A stretch of 64,000 nucleotides of DNA from Protea cynaroides (taxonomy: Eukaryota; Streptophyta; Magnoliopsida; Proteales; Proteaceae). Below the pieces are notes generated by a model that saw only the letters and a list, made by a program, of their open reading frames with translations, searched no databases and was not told the origin of the DNA. This document shows positions 44,801 through 54,274 of the stretch, piece by piece. Location: the NCBI GenBank assembly GCA_028583415.1, contig CM053270.1:63849517-63913516 (forward strand), in the 5' to 3' direction. Position 1 is the stretch's first letter; every line of letters starts with the position of its first letter. The translations under genes and the position numbers were made by a program.

Positions 44801-45712
44801 AGACAAAGAAGGGGAAAATATCATGAAGTATATGAAAATACAAAATACGTGTAATATTTAAATATGCATATACGTGTGTTCGTGTGTGTGTGTGTGTTCG
44901 TGTGTGCGTGTGTGTGTGTGTTGGGGGGTGGGGGGAGAGGGGCACATGTGCATGTTGTGTTTGCATAAAATCAAAGCCATCAACAGTACACTAAATTCCT
45001 GTACATTTACCAGCTCAAATGTTTGGTGTCTCTACTCAGGGAAAAAATAATTTGGTGGTCTGATATGAATTAAAGGCCTCTAGCTCTAGTTCTACCACAT
45101 CAGGGTAGATGATTTCCAGGAGGTTTGGTCTGGATTACACACATAAGTACTAGGCTACTAGTATATGTATCATAAACATGCAGACTAAGAGGGCAAAGAG
45201 AGAGGTTTGCAAGATGTACCAGGACCCTCTTCATACGGTTGCTCAGTAGCTCCACCAGCATAGTTCAAAGCATTGCCATTTTCACCACTTCCTGTATGAG
45301 TAAAATTCCTCACTTCACTAATACCATTGCCATTTACAGAAGAATCATCACAACCAACAACTTGAGCTGAATCCGGTACTACATCCTCCTGGCTGATTAG
45401 ATTCTCAGAAGTATTTGCCACATCAACAGCTGGATTTGACTCATTTACTGAGGTAACAGGAGGTTCTTGTGGAACAGAACTAGGATCTGTATTGTGCGCA
45501 TCTCCATCAGCTGAACTAGAACCATCTGGCAAAGGATAAGCAGTATCTGTTGGAGTGCATGCAGTGTTTGAATCCACAGCAGCCCCAGTGGTGAAAGAAA
45601 CACCATCTGTAACGTCTGAGCTCATAGCAGAGTACTCGGTTGGAGTATAACCTGTGGATTGGTAATCCATAACAGTCGGTGTTTGGGCAACCACAGTTTC
45701 ACTTTCCCCCAT
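17802..45712 (-). CDS. PRP39: PRP39, pre-mRNA-processing factor 39 (U1 snRNP-associated)
   Basis: A HAT-repeat scaffold protein that joins U1 snRNP in 5' splice-site recognition in the nucleus. In plants PRP39 mutants affect flowering. Coding exons in gene order: 45712-45220, 42422-42319, 40428-40199, 39527-39360, 26746-26383, 25890-25747, 23001-22849, 22757-22641, 21690-21610, 21498-21349, 20627-20328, 18930-18817, 17912-17802. All junctions are GT-AG, phases match, and they join to 842 codons without a stop, close to the size of plant PRP39. Residues 1-164 are Ser/Thr/acidic and variable. Residues 165-670 carry HAT repeats (FNAWTALIEETEK, YWKKYADHEA, YLSYPLWDKYIEYE, NWHNYLDFIEREGD, YPEYWIRYVLCMEASG). 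The tail from about 700 is Gln/Tyr/Pro-rich and ends GTYY. Introns range from 91 bp to 12.6 kb and house many transposons. Family assignment is from conserved words; exon edges are read from the sequence and were not checked against transcripts. Confidence 0.93.
18708..18733. repeat. GC run with a G homopolymer in PRP39 intron 13
   Basis: 'gcggcggcggccgcg' is followed by about 20 G. It is unlike its AT-rich surroundings. It may be a real simple repeat or an assembly or base-calling artefact. Confidence 0.7.
19380..20110 (+). mobile_element. Probable copia-type LTR/leader remnant in PRP39 intron 12
   Basis: It contains a leader-like 'tctataaacacaaactacaagg' and 'aggtgtgcagccactact', the latter also found after the copia LTR at 42959 ('ggtgtgcagccaccatta'). 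A short internal repeat ('tactgtgctgatactactatttggttcac') lies near 19790-19850. No complete LTR, primer-binding site or target duplication could be fixed. There is no coding capacity. Confidence 0.4.
22093..22440. other. Low-complexity part of PRP39 intron 9
   Basis: A (CT)n run at about 22108-22125 and a C-run at about 22130-22143 are followed by ordinary intron DNA with a G-rich patch at about 22398-22430. No gene is seen. Confidence 0.6.
23131..23515 (-). mobile_element. TRIM (miniature LTR retrotransposon) in PRP39 intron 7
   Basis: Two direct repeats, 23131-23277 and 23360-23515 (about 150 bp), both start TGATGGC and end CCCATCA. Between them, next to the right copy, the minus strand reads TGGTATCAGAGC (23346-23357), the primer-binding site for initiator Met-tRNA. 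The right repeat is therefore the 5' LTR. The internal region is only about 80 bp and has no coding capacity. Total 385 bp, typical of TRIMs. No clear 5-bp target duplication was seen. Confidence 0.8.
23768..24741. mobile_element. Non-autonomous hAT-like element with GGCG-rich ends
   Basis: The terminal inverted repeats are AGTTGTCAAGGCG and CGCCTTGACAACT. They are flanked by ATCATTAT (23760-23767) and ATGATTAT (24742-24749), an 8-bp duplication with one mismatch, which fits hAT. Both subterminal regions are packed with aggcg/cctaggcg words (23776-23840 and 24585-24735), as transposase-binding clusters often are. The middle is AT-rich with a C-run (about 24327-24345). No transposase is encoded. 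Confidence 0.75.
27368..29879 (-). mobile_element. TR-GAG-type LTR retrotransposon with three LTR copies, target CCTAT
   Basis: It is flanked by CCTAT at 27363-27367 and 29880-29884. Minus-strand order: 5' LTR 29879-29160 (720 bp), diverged primer site (29159-29146, TTTGGCATTAGAGC), a gag-like remnant (29145-28554), polypurine tract AAGCAGGGGAAAGT (28553-28540), LTR 28539-27797 (743 bp), a well-kept primer site TGGTATCAGAGC (27794-27783), then a truncated third LTR (about 27782-27368). LTR ends are TGATGTAG...CTACATTA. The internal part reads VEHIEIVIPSHY and related words, matching the tail of the gag in the element at 34745. No protease or polymerase. It sits in PRP39 intron 5. Confidence 0.85.
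29885..30332. other. Intron 5 DNA between two retrotransposons
   Basis: No gene is seen. The left part is the sequence that was contiguous with 27362 before the TR-GAG insertion. The right part may include the degraded start of the copia gag region, but no 5' LTR was found. Confidence 0.4.
30333..34697 (+). mobile_element. Degraded Ty1/copia retrotransposon, antisense within PRP39 intron 5
   Basis: Plus-strand order: gag (30333-31234) with zinc knuckle CEHCGKPWHIKYTC; protease region (about 31233) reading DSDATDHM where copia has DSGAT; GAG-pre-integrase and integrase core pieces (31600-32200); reverse transcriptase (32900-33800) with ETFAPVAKMTTIR, QLDVKNAFLH and YVDDI; RNase H (33917-34477) with KSTSGY and ARSSAKAEFRAM. 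A polypurine tract GAGGGGAG precedes a 3' LTR at 34484-34697 (TGTTGAG...CTGACA, TATA-like box near 34629). Breaks: an in-frame stop in gag, a frameshift after 30650, a TAG just before the protease, frameshifts around 31970-32340 and at an A-run near 33780. No 5' LTR was found, so it is 5'-truncated and immobile. Confidence 0.88.
34484..34697 (+). repeat. 3' LTR of the copia element
   Basis: It starts TGTTGAG directly after the polypurine tract and probably ends at ...CTGACA. It contains short tandem 'attatgtccaggttca' variants at 34545-34605 and a TATA-like ttaaatataaatacc. The end is inferred because there is no second LTR to compare. Confidence 0.6.
35509..35532. repeat. 24-bp perfect palindrome with CACGTG core in the left LTR
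   Basis: Twelve bases and their exact reverse complement are centred on CACGTG (a G-box/E-box word). It is followed to about 35590 by variants of GTGAACAGT and GTTCACG. The same array is present in the other LTR at 37936-37959 and following. It could be a transcription-factor site array or a hairpin; function is not shown. Confidence 0.85.
35647..37155 (-). pseudogene. gag of the TR-GAG element, two stops
   Basis: It starts MTEESSTSPNQ at 37155, just past the primer site. A coiled segment (LVLQRLTKLDAKLDSMDGRI) is followed by the retrotransposon gag core (FHGRQDPEAFQDWLNALDDY, KLVGGARDWWRNYE). It is interrupted by a stop at 36649-36651 and another near 36580, then resumes as RLHDQLNNLRQDTMSMEDYV. 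The zinc knuckle reads YYHCNAYGHFARDCP, so the first Cys of the usual CCHC set is Tyr. The acidic tail ends HYQTRGRVHFKW and runs into the polypurine tract. It belongs to Ty3-type gag proteins. It makes virus-like particle protein in intact relatives but is broken here. Confidence 0.82.
38455..38566 (+). mobile_element. tRNA-derived SINE with 12-bp target duplication
   Basis: A box-A-like stretch (GGTCAGTTGGTAAAGAC, about 38466-38482) and a box-B-like stretch (GTCATGAGTTCAAATCTCC) are followed by a 3' end CTACCTATCCCCC and a poly(A) run. It is flanked by TGCATACATCAA at 38443-38454 and 38567-38578. Length is about 112 bp. It is not a tRNA gene: there is no cloverleaf and it ends in poly(A). 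Related 3' ends occur at 63834-63893 and 63956-64000. Confidence 0.88.
42540..42958. repeat. Dispersed repeat in PRP39 intron 2, copy 1
   Basis: It shares with 43985-44330 the blocks 'catcaaattttagac', 'gaatttttcaatgctt', 'ttggcaaactcc' and 'ctacaaaatt'. The copies are quite diverged. The family is not recognised. The copia LTR at 42959 was inserted at its right edge. Confidence 0.6.
42959..43232 (+). mobile_element. Copia-type 5' LTR with primer-binding site
   Basis: It starts TGTTAAAG and ends TGTTACA, 274 bp. A TATA-like cattataaatac lies at about 43074-43086, followed by a pyrimidine-rich leader. Immediately after the LTR is TGGTATCATAGCAAC, a near match to the initiator Met-tRNA primer site. 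The following ~250 bp contains leader-like 'gtgtgcagccacca'. The rest of the element and the other LTR are missing. Confidence 0.65.
43985..44330. repeat. Dispersed repeat in PRP39 intron 2, copy 2
   Basis: It is the diverged partner of 42540-42958. The minus-strand frames across it (44131-44382, 44425-44673) have no recognisable domain and lie inside the intron, so I do not call them genes. Confidence 0.55.
44874..44922. repeat. (GT)n microsatellite in PRP39 intron 2
   Basis: GT repeats interrupted by cg, followed by a G-rich patch at 44923-44942. Confidence 0.95.
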
Positions 45713-46606
45713 TGTAGATTAAAAATTTTTAATCTGTACGTTGAATTTAAAAGCTGCAATATTACAAACACTTTATTTTCAATAACTACAGAATCCCATC
45801 AAGAGAGAGAAGGAGAAAAGAAAAATAAATCACAAAGTCAAGATTGTTTAACAGAAGAAAGTATAAATGCAAAAAGACAACTGACAGGCATATCTTTCTT
45901 TCTGTTCTTTCCTTCCTCTTATATAGAAACGTTATTCTGAAATTCCCACGCAAAGGAGTAACTAGGAGGAGTGCACCAACAGTTTTGCCACTGAGGCACG
46001 CTCCTACCACCCAGCAAACACAAACACGCACCGTAATGATCTTAATAATCCACTAACCAATAAATGAAAACAATATATTCATTGCACTGAGATGCAATAT
46101 GCGATCAATAAGAATTCCAATGAAAAAAAAAAAGACGAATGAGCAAAAAAATCAATCCTATTTACTTTGAATATTTCTAGGGTATAAAATCGAACCGATG
46201 TAACAAGACAAGAAAAAAGGCCAACTATTGAGGACAACATTTAGCAGTAGGCAGTGAGACATATGCTTCTGTCGCCTTGCAAACAACATATGGTTCAGAT
46301 CCAAATACGAAAATGAATAACATTTTTGCACTGAATGCACAACGGCATACCCTATTTGTCATAAATAGAACGACGAAAAAAACAAAAATAGCGTTCGGAG
46401 GCAAACCCTTGTCCAACTTGCCCCAAAAAGCAAAACCCAGCAAGAAAAGAAGAACCTTGAACATGAGCACATGAACTCCATTTCATCAAGTTGAAGAGAT
46501 AGAGGATTGAAAAAACGAATGAAGTAAACACCAGCGAGTTTGACAGTACTAAAAGGAACACCAAACAGATAAAACTACTGCAAGAGCGCCATTAACTAAT
46601 ACTTAC

Positions 46607-46745
46607 TTGCGTATGGAAGAAAAATTGAAAGAGGAGAGATGACGAGTCGAAAACAACAGATAATACTCCTCAATCGAACCAAAGCTTTCGATTTTTGGTG
46701 GGGAAAGAGCGAGCAGTAAATATCAAACGAAGGTGCACCGAAAAA
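46607..46745 (-). other. PRP39: Probable 5' untranslated exon of PRP39
   Basis: Minus-strand CGCAA followed by GTAAGT at 46606-46601 is a strong donor. The matching acceptor (gtacag) lies at 45734-45739, so exon 2 runs 45733-45220 with the ATG at 45712. The right limit (transcription start) near 46745 is a guess, as no clear TATA box was found. A Harbinger-type transposon appears to begin about 100 bp further right, so the proximal promoter is very short before transposon DNA starts. Confidence 0.55.
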
Positions 46746-47283
46746 ACAGAAGAATCAACTTTCAGGGGAGGGACCGACTTTTAACAGTGGGATTCGTAGG
46801 GCATCCAAATTCCAACATGTAATATGTGTCAGAGTTAAAACTTAGGTTACTAATTTTTTAAAAAATATTTTTGAAAACTATTTTTTATCAAAAATAAAAA
46901 ATTATTTGATAACTATTATAAAAAAATAAATTGCAGAATGAAAAATAAATTTGGTATATCTAAAAAGTCTAAAAATAATTTTTATAGATCCCATCTATAT
47001 AGCATACCAAAAAATTGACTCAAACAACGAAGGCACCCACAAGGTAAACCCCGCCTCTCAGGCCTCCCCGACTGGTTCTGTTGTAGATTTGCACCTCTCT
47101 CTAAAAATTATGTAAAAAATATATTAAAAATGTCATAATATAAATTTTTAATAAAATCATACTAAATGGAAAATTAATACACAAGTCTCTCAATTATAAC
47201 ATTCTTTTAATACAAACCATACCAAACAGTTATACGAAAATGAAAAACATAAAAAATACAGTAGACACATTGGTTCATCGTCA

Positions 47284-48487
47284 TTAATAATTCTGATAAA
47301 CTTCCTTAATTTGATGTGCAATTTTCTTTCGATATCTTTCCCATTGTTGTTGTTCCGTAGCTCTCACTGTAGTTTCAATGCTCACGACCTCATCATCATC
47401 AATGTTACTATCATTATCTTGACATACGTCATCAAATTCTCCATTTTCTGCTTTTTCAAAAAGTCAATCTGATGAAACTTGCTTTCTAATAAAGTTATGT
47501 AAAGTAACAGAAGCGATCACAATCAAGACTTGGGTCTTAAATTTATATGGCGGCATCATCTTTAAAATAGGAAAACGTTTCTTCAATACACCAAAAGATC
47601 TCTCAATAACGGTTCTTAATGACGAATGTGTAAAATTAAACAACTCCTCTGCTCCTTCAGGTTGCCTACGCTTAAAATCTTGTTGATGATATTGAACATT
47701 CTTGAAATGAGTCATATAACCAGACGTATGTGTGTACCCAGAATCAACAAGATAATATTTACCTACAAAATTAAAATTAACAATTACAATCTCATTATAA
47801 TCAATCAGATGTAAAAAAAAATTAAGAGCAACTAAAAAAATAAAAATAAAATGGAGCGATACCTGGTGGCGGATGGGGGAATTTCACACGAGGAGTGTTG
47901 ATGGTTTCCCATAATATTAGATTGTCATGTGTTGTTCCCTCCCAACCAGCCCAAATGTAGGTGAAACACATATCAAATGAACATGCAGCCAATACATTTT
48001 GAGAAATTTCATTATTTCTACCAGATCTATATGGTACTTGTTTTGCAACAGGAATTGATGCACTTATGTGTGTTCCATCTATTGCTCCAATGCAATTGGC
48101 AAAGAATGGATAATACTTTCGATTAGGTCTGATTTGAGGTGATGTTTCCTCGAACGAGGGTGATTCTACTATCTCCCTAACAAATGTCCGTAGTGCTTCC
48201 AATACGTTATGAAAATGACGGCTCACTGTTTCATTTGAGTGCTGAAACCATTCCTGAATGACACTATTTCTAACATTATGAGACATCACTAATATTCTCA
48301 TTGACAATTGTTCCTCCACTGTAGTGTTCTTTGTGTTTGTCATTAAACTTCTCTCTTTTAATGCACACACCAATCTCATGAAATGCTCCCTAGACATGCG
48401 GAATAGTCGTCGAAATCTTCTTGGATGTGAATTGGGGCTCAGTAGTTCAAATATTAAGGCATGACATGTGAGAGAACGTGTATGCAT
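47284..48487 (-). pseudogene. Harbinger DDE transposase (ALP1-like), two exons, nonsense codon
   Basis: A nuclease-type transposase that cuts and pastes the element. Exon A runs 48487-47863 and exon B 47762-47464, with a 100-bp GT-AG intron and matching phases. It shows FRRLFRMSREHFMRLV, the first catalytic Asp in GAIDGTHI, the second in GWEGTTHDN and the Glu in VIERSFGVLKKRFP, followed by VTLHNFIRKQVSSD. A TGA at 47466-47464 follows that Asp. Reading past it stays open and coding-like (FEKAENGEFDDV...QQQWERYRKKIAHQIKE) to a TAA at 47286-47284, so the TGA most likely replaced a Trp codon. All three catalytic residues are upstream of the stop, so a C-terminally shortened protein is conceivable. 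Confidence 0.8.
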
Positions 48488-48599
48488 CGATTATTTTGTA
48501 AATTGGGAAGTGGCCTCATCATCATCATTGTCATCAATGCTATTATCAATTCTCTTATTAGCAATCTAACCCTTTCATCGTTGTAAATGATGTATTTAA

Positions 48600-48745
48600 C
48601 TTGAACCCTTTCCATGACTGATCAATCTCAATATCGATTAGCAATCTAACCCTTTCATCAGTCCAAACAAATGAATCTTTAATAAAACTCTTTGCATCAA
48701 CTCTCGTCTTTACTTCATTGACCTTTCCTTCATCCACCTGAAATA
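48600..48745 (-). pseudogene. Myb/SANT-like fragment of the Harbinger accessory protein
   Basis: The minus-strand translation includes FVWTDERVRLLIDIEIDQSW, resembling the trihelix/Myb-like domain start (VWTDExVxLLL) of PIF/Harbinger ORF1 or plant Myb/SANT-like proteins. It lies upstream of the transposase, as the second Harbinger gene often does. Only a fragment is visible. Its left end is adjoined by a diverged short repeat ('gcaatctaaccctttcatc' at about 48561 and 48640). Confidence 0.5.
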
Positions 48746-51687
48746 AATTATGTTTTCAATTAAAACACATAAAAGATGAAAATGTTAACAGGGCATGAGG
48801 CAGGCATACCTTTTTCAAGGCCAATGGGTGTCTAATATTGGCATGCACCATAGAACATCAACCTCTAGGTATGAAGGTGCAACTTGCAAGGACAGGATGC
48901 TAAAAATAATAATTAACTTAAAAACAATAAACTGAAATTTGACCCCAAAAAATTTATTTCAAAAGTATTTCATTATTCATTAACTTGAAGATAATAAACT
49001 GAAATTTGACCCAAAAAAGTTCATGTCAAAAGTATTTCATTTTTCCATTGTCCATCATGTGTATTTTAGGAGTTATACCAACACTTTATCTTTTATGACA
49101 AATCATGATGGTGTATTGGATTTAGGGGTTCTGGGTTTGTTTGGGGGTCTTTGTCCCCAAGCCACCATATGATCCACATTATATAAAATTTTCTTGTCAA
49201 TGTTTGTTTCCAAGGGATAAGATATAGTGATCTCTAGACTCTAAGGAGAGGGAAAAAAAAGGTCACATGATCAGGTACAGTTTTATATCTATTCTCTAGG
49301 TCACATGATCAGGTATAGTTGTGGAAATTCAATAGCCTATATTTACCAGGTTGCATAGCCATGCTCAAATCTGTTGTTTTAAGTAGACCAACGTACCTTA
49401 TGTCCACCTTTCCTCTCAAAGTTGTCCTTACAATGTCAAAGCCTGTTAAAGAGGGAAACTCAAAGAAGGTTCTGCATTACCTCATGCAAAACTGAATGTT
49501 CACCTCAATCAAAAGTTATAACATTGGCTTGGGGGATAGAAGACTCAATTCATTAAACTCAGATACTAACTTTTTCGGCGCACCAACTTTTTCGACGCAC
49601 CATGACTTCTATATTCTAATTTTAATGGTGCACTGGAGTGTTGGGGAAGTCAATATAGAGAAGGATCCTTTGATCCCTGCTGTTTTCTTGAAAATCCCAG
49701 AATCATTCCATCTGACAAACAAAATCTTATTTGTTTTTCAGCTTCCCTAATCCCTCCTATTAAACTGGGATATATGATGAAATTAAAGATATTCTTTTCC
49801 AAAGTATTGAAGGACATTAAGATGAACCATTCAGAATTGGGTAGTGATGAACTTGGATATTCCTAATTCCTGTTTTCAGTTTCTCTGCTAAAGAGGAAAC
49901 CTTAAGATCCAAACTTCTCTTTAAAAGTTGTCCCTTTCTTAATCCTTGAACAAGTTTAAGCATGTGAATAAGTTTTTTTTTACTGAAACTACAAATTTTA
50001 TATTGGAAGTGGCAACTCACCGTTAAATTCTTGGGCTGGTATCATCTCTCTTCTATGAATTTATATATCCTTCTTCTTTAAGTTTTTCAATTTACTTCTA
50101 AAGTGCTTTCTCATTTTTTCAATGCTAATTTAAATTTCTGCAACTGTTTATCTTCATTGTGATCTGAACTTGTACTATCACTATTTATCCATGCCCTCAC
50201 CCTTTATAATATTTCATATCCATTCCCATTAACTCTTTAACAACTCCCAGAAGTTTCAGCCAGTTAGAATCTTCCATTTATGTGCACCTTAAAACTGAAC
50301 CTGGCATCTGGACCTCAAGTGGATTTGAAAAACCTCTTAACCTAACTCTCCATAATGTTGAATCATCTAAATCCTTTTAAACCTTTCAAACAGGTTCCAC
50401 GTCCACTTTGAATTACAGTCTTGTTTGCCAAAACCCGAACCTGAGAATCCTCTCATCTTAACCAATCCTTTAGATTCAATGTGAACCATTTCAATTAGAT
50501 CAACAATTTGATCTCAATTTAAAACTAAAGTAGATCAGCCAAAAAAAAATAAAAATTTCTATCACTTGAATCCCAACCCTCTCCTTAAAAAGTACCAATT
50601 CTGATCAATATGTACTTGCTTAGTTGTATTTTTTTATTTTGGTTTCTCACATTTCAGTACCGGCAATAGACACAATATGAAATTGGCCCATGGGATCTTC
50701 CATTCCAGGTTTTGTTATCAGACTTGACATAAGGACTCATCTATTCAAGCAAAATGTAAAACAGAGAGAATGTCAAGTATACAAGGTACCTCAGGTTCTA
50801 GACTTGATCAATGTGGAATTATTCCTATAAGTTCTCTATGGGTAAACCTAGTAACTTATTTGTGAACGTTGGTATGTTTCCCCTTTTCTTCCTTCGCCTT
50901 TTCAATTGAGGAATGGGGTCTTTTAATCAATTTTATCTTCCTTCCTTATCCCACTTCACCCAAGGTTCAACGAGTCCCTATATCTGTATCGGACATGGTA
51001 TCGACCAACGCCAAAACTGATCCGATACCTTTACGGATCGATGGTACAGCTACTGGATGACCAACACATGGCTGATACAATTAAAAAGTAATAAAGAATA
51101 ATAAAAAAAAAAAGGTATCAACTTTTAAATCCGCCAATACAATCAATCGGATACTGACTATGAAAACCATGACTCTACCCAACACCTCTCTAACAAAAAA
51201 AAAATGGATTTCTGAAATTGAATGCAGATAAAGCCTTATTGGCACAAAAACAGTCACCTCGATGAATGGAGGCACAGCCTTCCCAAGATAGTTGTCAAGA
51301 TTTACACCAAGCAGTTATTTTTTATATATGAAATGTACACCAGGCAGTTGGTCGATTGATAGAACTCCAAGGATTGGCTGTAGGATTTGTTTAAAAGCTT
51401 TTGATAATAACTTTTCCAGATCTGTTGAACCTATTGTGGACTTGTTGAAACATATTATTGAATATGTTGTAACAAACAAACAACCCTACCTCAAACTAAC
51501 AAGGTTCAAGAATCCAATGGTGGAATAAAAAAACATAGAAGTACCTGATCATGAAACAAAACAAAAACCAAAATGGGAGCTCTACATTCAATAATAACAG
51601 ATCAATCTTCAACCAAACCAAAAAACCCTAAACCATTCAAATCCACTGGAATAAAACCCTAAATATGAAACAAAAAAATCCATACAC

Positions 51688-51690
<3 letters not shown>
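48746..51690. other. Non-coding interior, probably intronic or internal to the Harbinger element
   Basis: About 2.9 kb with no convincing gene. A short direct repeat 'ggtcacatgatcaggta' occurs at about 49260 and 49301, and 'caactttttcg-cgcacca' recurs near 49567-49603. The small frames at 49496, 49817, 50869 and 51292 have no recognisable domains. Confidence 0.5.

Positions 51691-51730
<40 letters not shown>
51690..51730. repeat. (GA)n microsatellite
   Basis: About 40 bp of uninterrupted gaga repeats, just downstream (in the minus-strand sense) of a donor site. Confidence 0.95.
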
Positions 51731-51733
<3 letters not shown>

Positions 51734-51740
51734 TACTTAC

Positions 51741-51915
51741 CTCTAGAATACAAAGAGAAGATGGGAGCTGCTTGGAGTTTGAGAGGTGCTTTGCAGAGAG
51801 GGAGAAAGCTCTAATAATGAGATGGAGTTTGAGAGATGCTCTATAGAGAGGGAGAAAGTTCTAACAATGAGATTTGCATAATGAGAGCTTCTATCGTCAC
51901 TATTCCCTTTATAGA
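51741..51915 (-). promoter_or_regulatory. Probable Harbinger promoter and leader exon
   Basis: On the minus strand CTATAAAGGG (TATA box, about 51915-51906) precedes a stretch ending CTAGAG|GTAAGTACTTT (donor at 51740-51735). Inside, 'gatggagtttgagagatgctctatagagagggagaaag' type units occur twice (about 51755-51810 and 51818-51870), a short tandem duplication in the leader. Its distance from the transposase implies long spliced introns. Confidence 0.45.
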
Positions 51916-52190
51916 CTTCTCCTTTCTACCCGTTACAAACAATAGACTATTTTACCCTCGTTTTTAGACCCGTTGGAGATTGAAAAACATGTGCAACTTA
52001 AAACTTGCGCAAAAACAGATTCAAAAATGCTTTTCGACAAAAATTAAAAAGAGGTTCAGACCTCTTTTTGAATTTGAGTCACTTTCTATTTTTTCTGACA
52101 ATAAATAGCAACTAGAAACGATACCAAACACCTAAAAAATAAAAATTTGTCAGAAAAATAAAAATAAAAATGATACTAAACACAGCCTTA

Positions 52191-53957
52191 GAAAGAAAAA
52201 AAAAATGATTCCAGAATCACCGGAGGGGAGGGTGAAATTCCATCCTTCCATTGTTCAATAAAAATAAATTTATAAAAAAAACAACAAAAATAATAATAAA
52301 TTTATGTGTCTATCAAACTCCTCCCTACTTGCCCCTTATATATATATATATATATATATATATCTTCCCTTGGTCCGTTGCTATAATTTTTTTCTTCAAA
52401 TTCAAACATAATGATAAATTTATGTGTATATCTTTTTCTCTCGATTCAATTTTTCTTCTTCTTAACATTCAAAAGTAGTCTAAGTGCCTTTTCCATGGCG
52501 AAGCACCAACAATGGTTATATGGCAGTTATACAATGAATTAAGAGGATGCATACTTCTTTGTTTAGGTTTCCTTTTCACTATACACAAGGTGACCAACGT
52601 TATTTATTAATGCCCTGTCTAGGAAGTCTCTATCTCTGACATGTAAGATAATATGTCTCATATCCACTGTTTGGCTCCACACGGTTTCTTTCTCTAACAT
52701 ATATGGCACAATGGCACAATGGCACATATTTACTATTAGGCTCATTGACCTTTATCATAGTGAAGCCTAAGGATATTGGGAAAAGCATCCTAAAATAATT
52801 TCGATAATATATATAATATCATATCAATACTGAAAACCTATTACAAATGTCATATCACTTGTTTAACCGAATAAATTAAGTAGATAATAATACCTTTTTG
52901 ACAATTATAAAATACCATTTGTTGAAGATTCTGGATGATTATATAATGAAACTGTTTGATATTCAATGATCTCACAAGCAATCTGGGTGTTTAACCCAGT
53001 TGAACAGGTATACCATAACCTAATATTTTAAGTTTTTTCCTCCCATTGTCTGTGTGACTTGAGATAATTTTATACCTCTAGGGCATATTGACCAGCCATA
53101 ATGTCAAACCCTATGTAAGATGCTAGCCTCCTAATGTCCATATCCAGATTATCTTTTGGCATACCTTGATAATTACCAAATGCACCCCTAAACAATAAAT
53201 AGGGACCAAAAGTACAAAATTACTTTTTTCATAAAGCCAAACTATATCATAGGATTTGCAAAATAAAATAAATAATAGTTTATATTTATAAAAAAATATA
53301 TTTGGATGGAAAACCAGCATACTATAAATTCGTTCAAATTCACAGTTTGTAGATACGCATACACTTTATAATTGTCAAATCACTGGAAATGGAACATTAG
53401 GCACTAAGCTCACCACTTAGTGTATACAAAGTCTTTTCACGAGAGGACTTCATTGACCATATGTGCACCGATCGTCGAGAGACTAGTCCCCATGTCTCCC
53501 ATAGTCCGAGTAACTTTGACTTGCACCCCTTAAACCTAACATGGTCTAATCAATGTCTATGTAAGCAAATAGGGCATTATGATAAGTGTGATCAAACCAA
53601 TGACTACAAAGTGGCTTTTTTGAACAATCATCCACAAAATCAGTCCATCAATACAATAGACAAAAAACAAAGATGCCATATATAACCAATTTATAAGTCA
53701 TAAAATATGCAAGCCACATGCCATAAACATATATATACCTCAAAATATAGATAGAAATATCCAAATAAAAAACATAAAAATAACATAATAAATATGTGTT
53801 GGGCCACACAACTTCAACAGTGAAAATACATGCCTATATCAAGCATCAATAATTGAAAAAAAAAACAAAAACCTAAACACCCAAAAAATGTGTCTTTGAG
53901 CAAATGCGTTTTATTGTTATTTTTTAACACACACACACACACAATTCCTCGAATCAA
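52191..53957. other. AT-rich spacer
   Basis: No gene is seen in about 1.8 kb. It contains a (TA)n microsatellite at 52337-52363 and an (AC)n run at about 53929-53942. Short frames here lack any recognisable feature. Confidence 0.6.
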
Positions 53958-54274
53958 CAAAATCCGATTGGTTGCAAAGGGAATTAAAGTGAATGAAAGT
54001 AAACTTTTAAATTTTAAAAGGAAATTTTTGTAATAATTAATGTCCATGCTATCACATGACTACATGTCTTAAGGAAGTTGCTAAAAATGTTCTAGGTGTA
54101 TCGAAAAGAAAACAACATTCTCTTACAGAGTCTTGGCGGTCGGATAATGAGGTTCAAACAACCATTGAAGCTAAGAAAAATAGTTTCAATACTTGTTTAA
54201 AATTAAGGATACAGATGATCTAAAAAATGTATAGACTTTCCATTAATGAAACCAACAAGATTGTAGGGGAAAGA

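Larger units (their letters stand above)
46845..52187 (-). mobile_element. PIF/Harbinger-type DNA transposon (borders tentative)
   Basis: The right end reads GATACTAAACACAGCC followed by TTA (52188-52190). Its complement, GGCTGTGTTTAGTATC, is the usual style of PIF/Harbinger termini. The left end is placed at GGTTACTAATTTTT after TTA (46842-46844), but the match to the right end is weak. Inside, on the minus strand and in the expected order, are a TATA box (51913-51908), a leader exon with donor GTAAGT at 51740-51735, a Myb/SANT-like fragment (about 48740-48600) and a DDE transposase (48487-47284). The length of about 5.3 kb suits an autonomous element. It is now disabled by at least one stop codon. 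Confidence 0.6.

Noticed and set aside
45659..46564. Several frames in PRP39 intron 1 and its edges
   Set aside because: They overlap exon 2 antisense or lie in intron 1; compositionally random.
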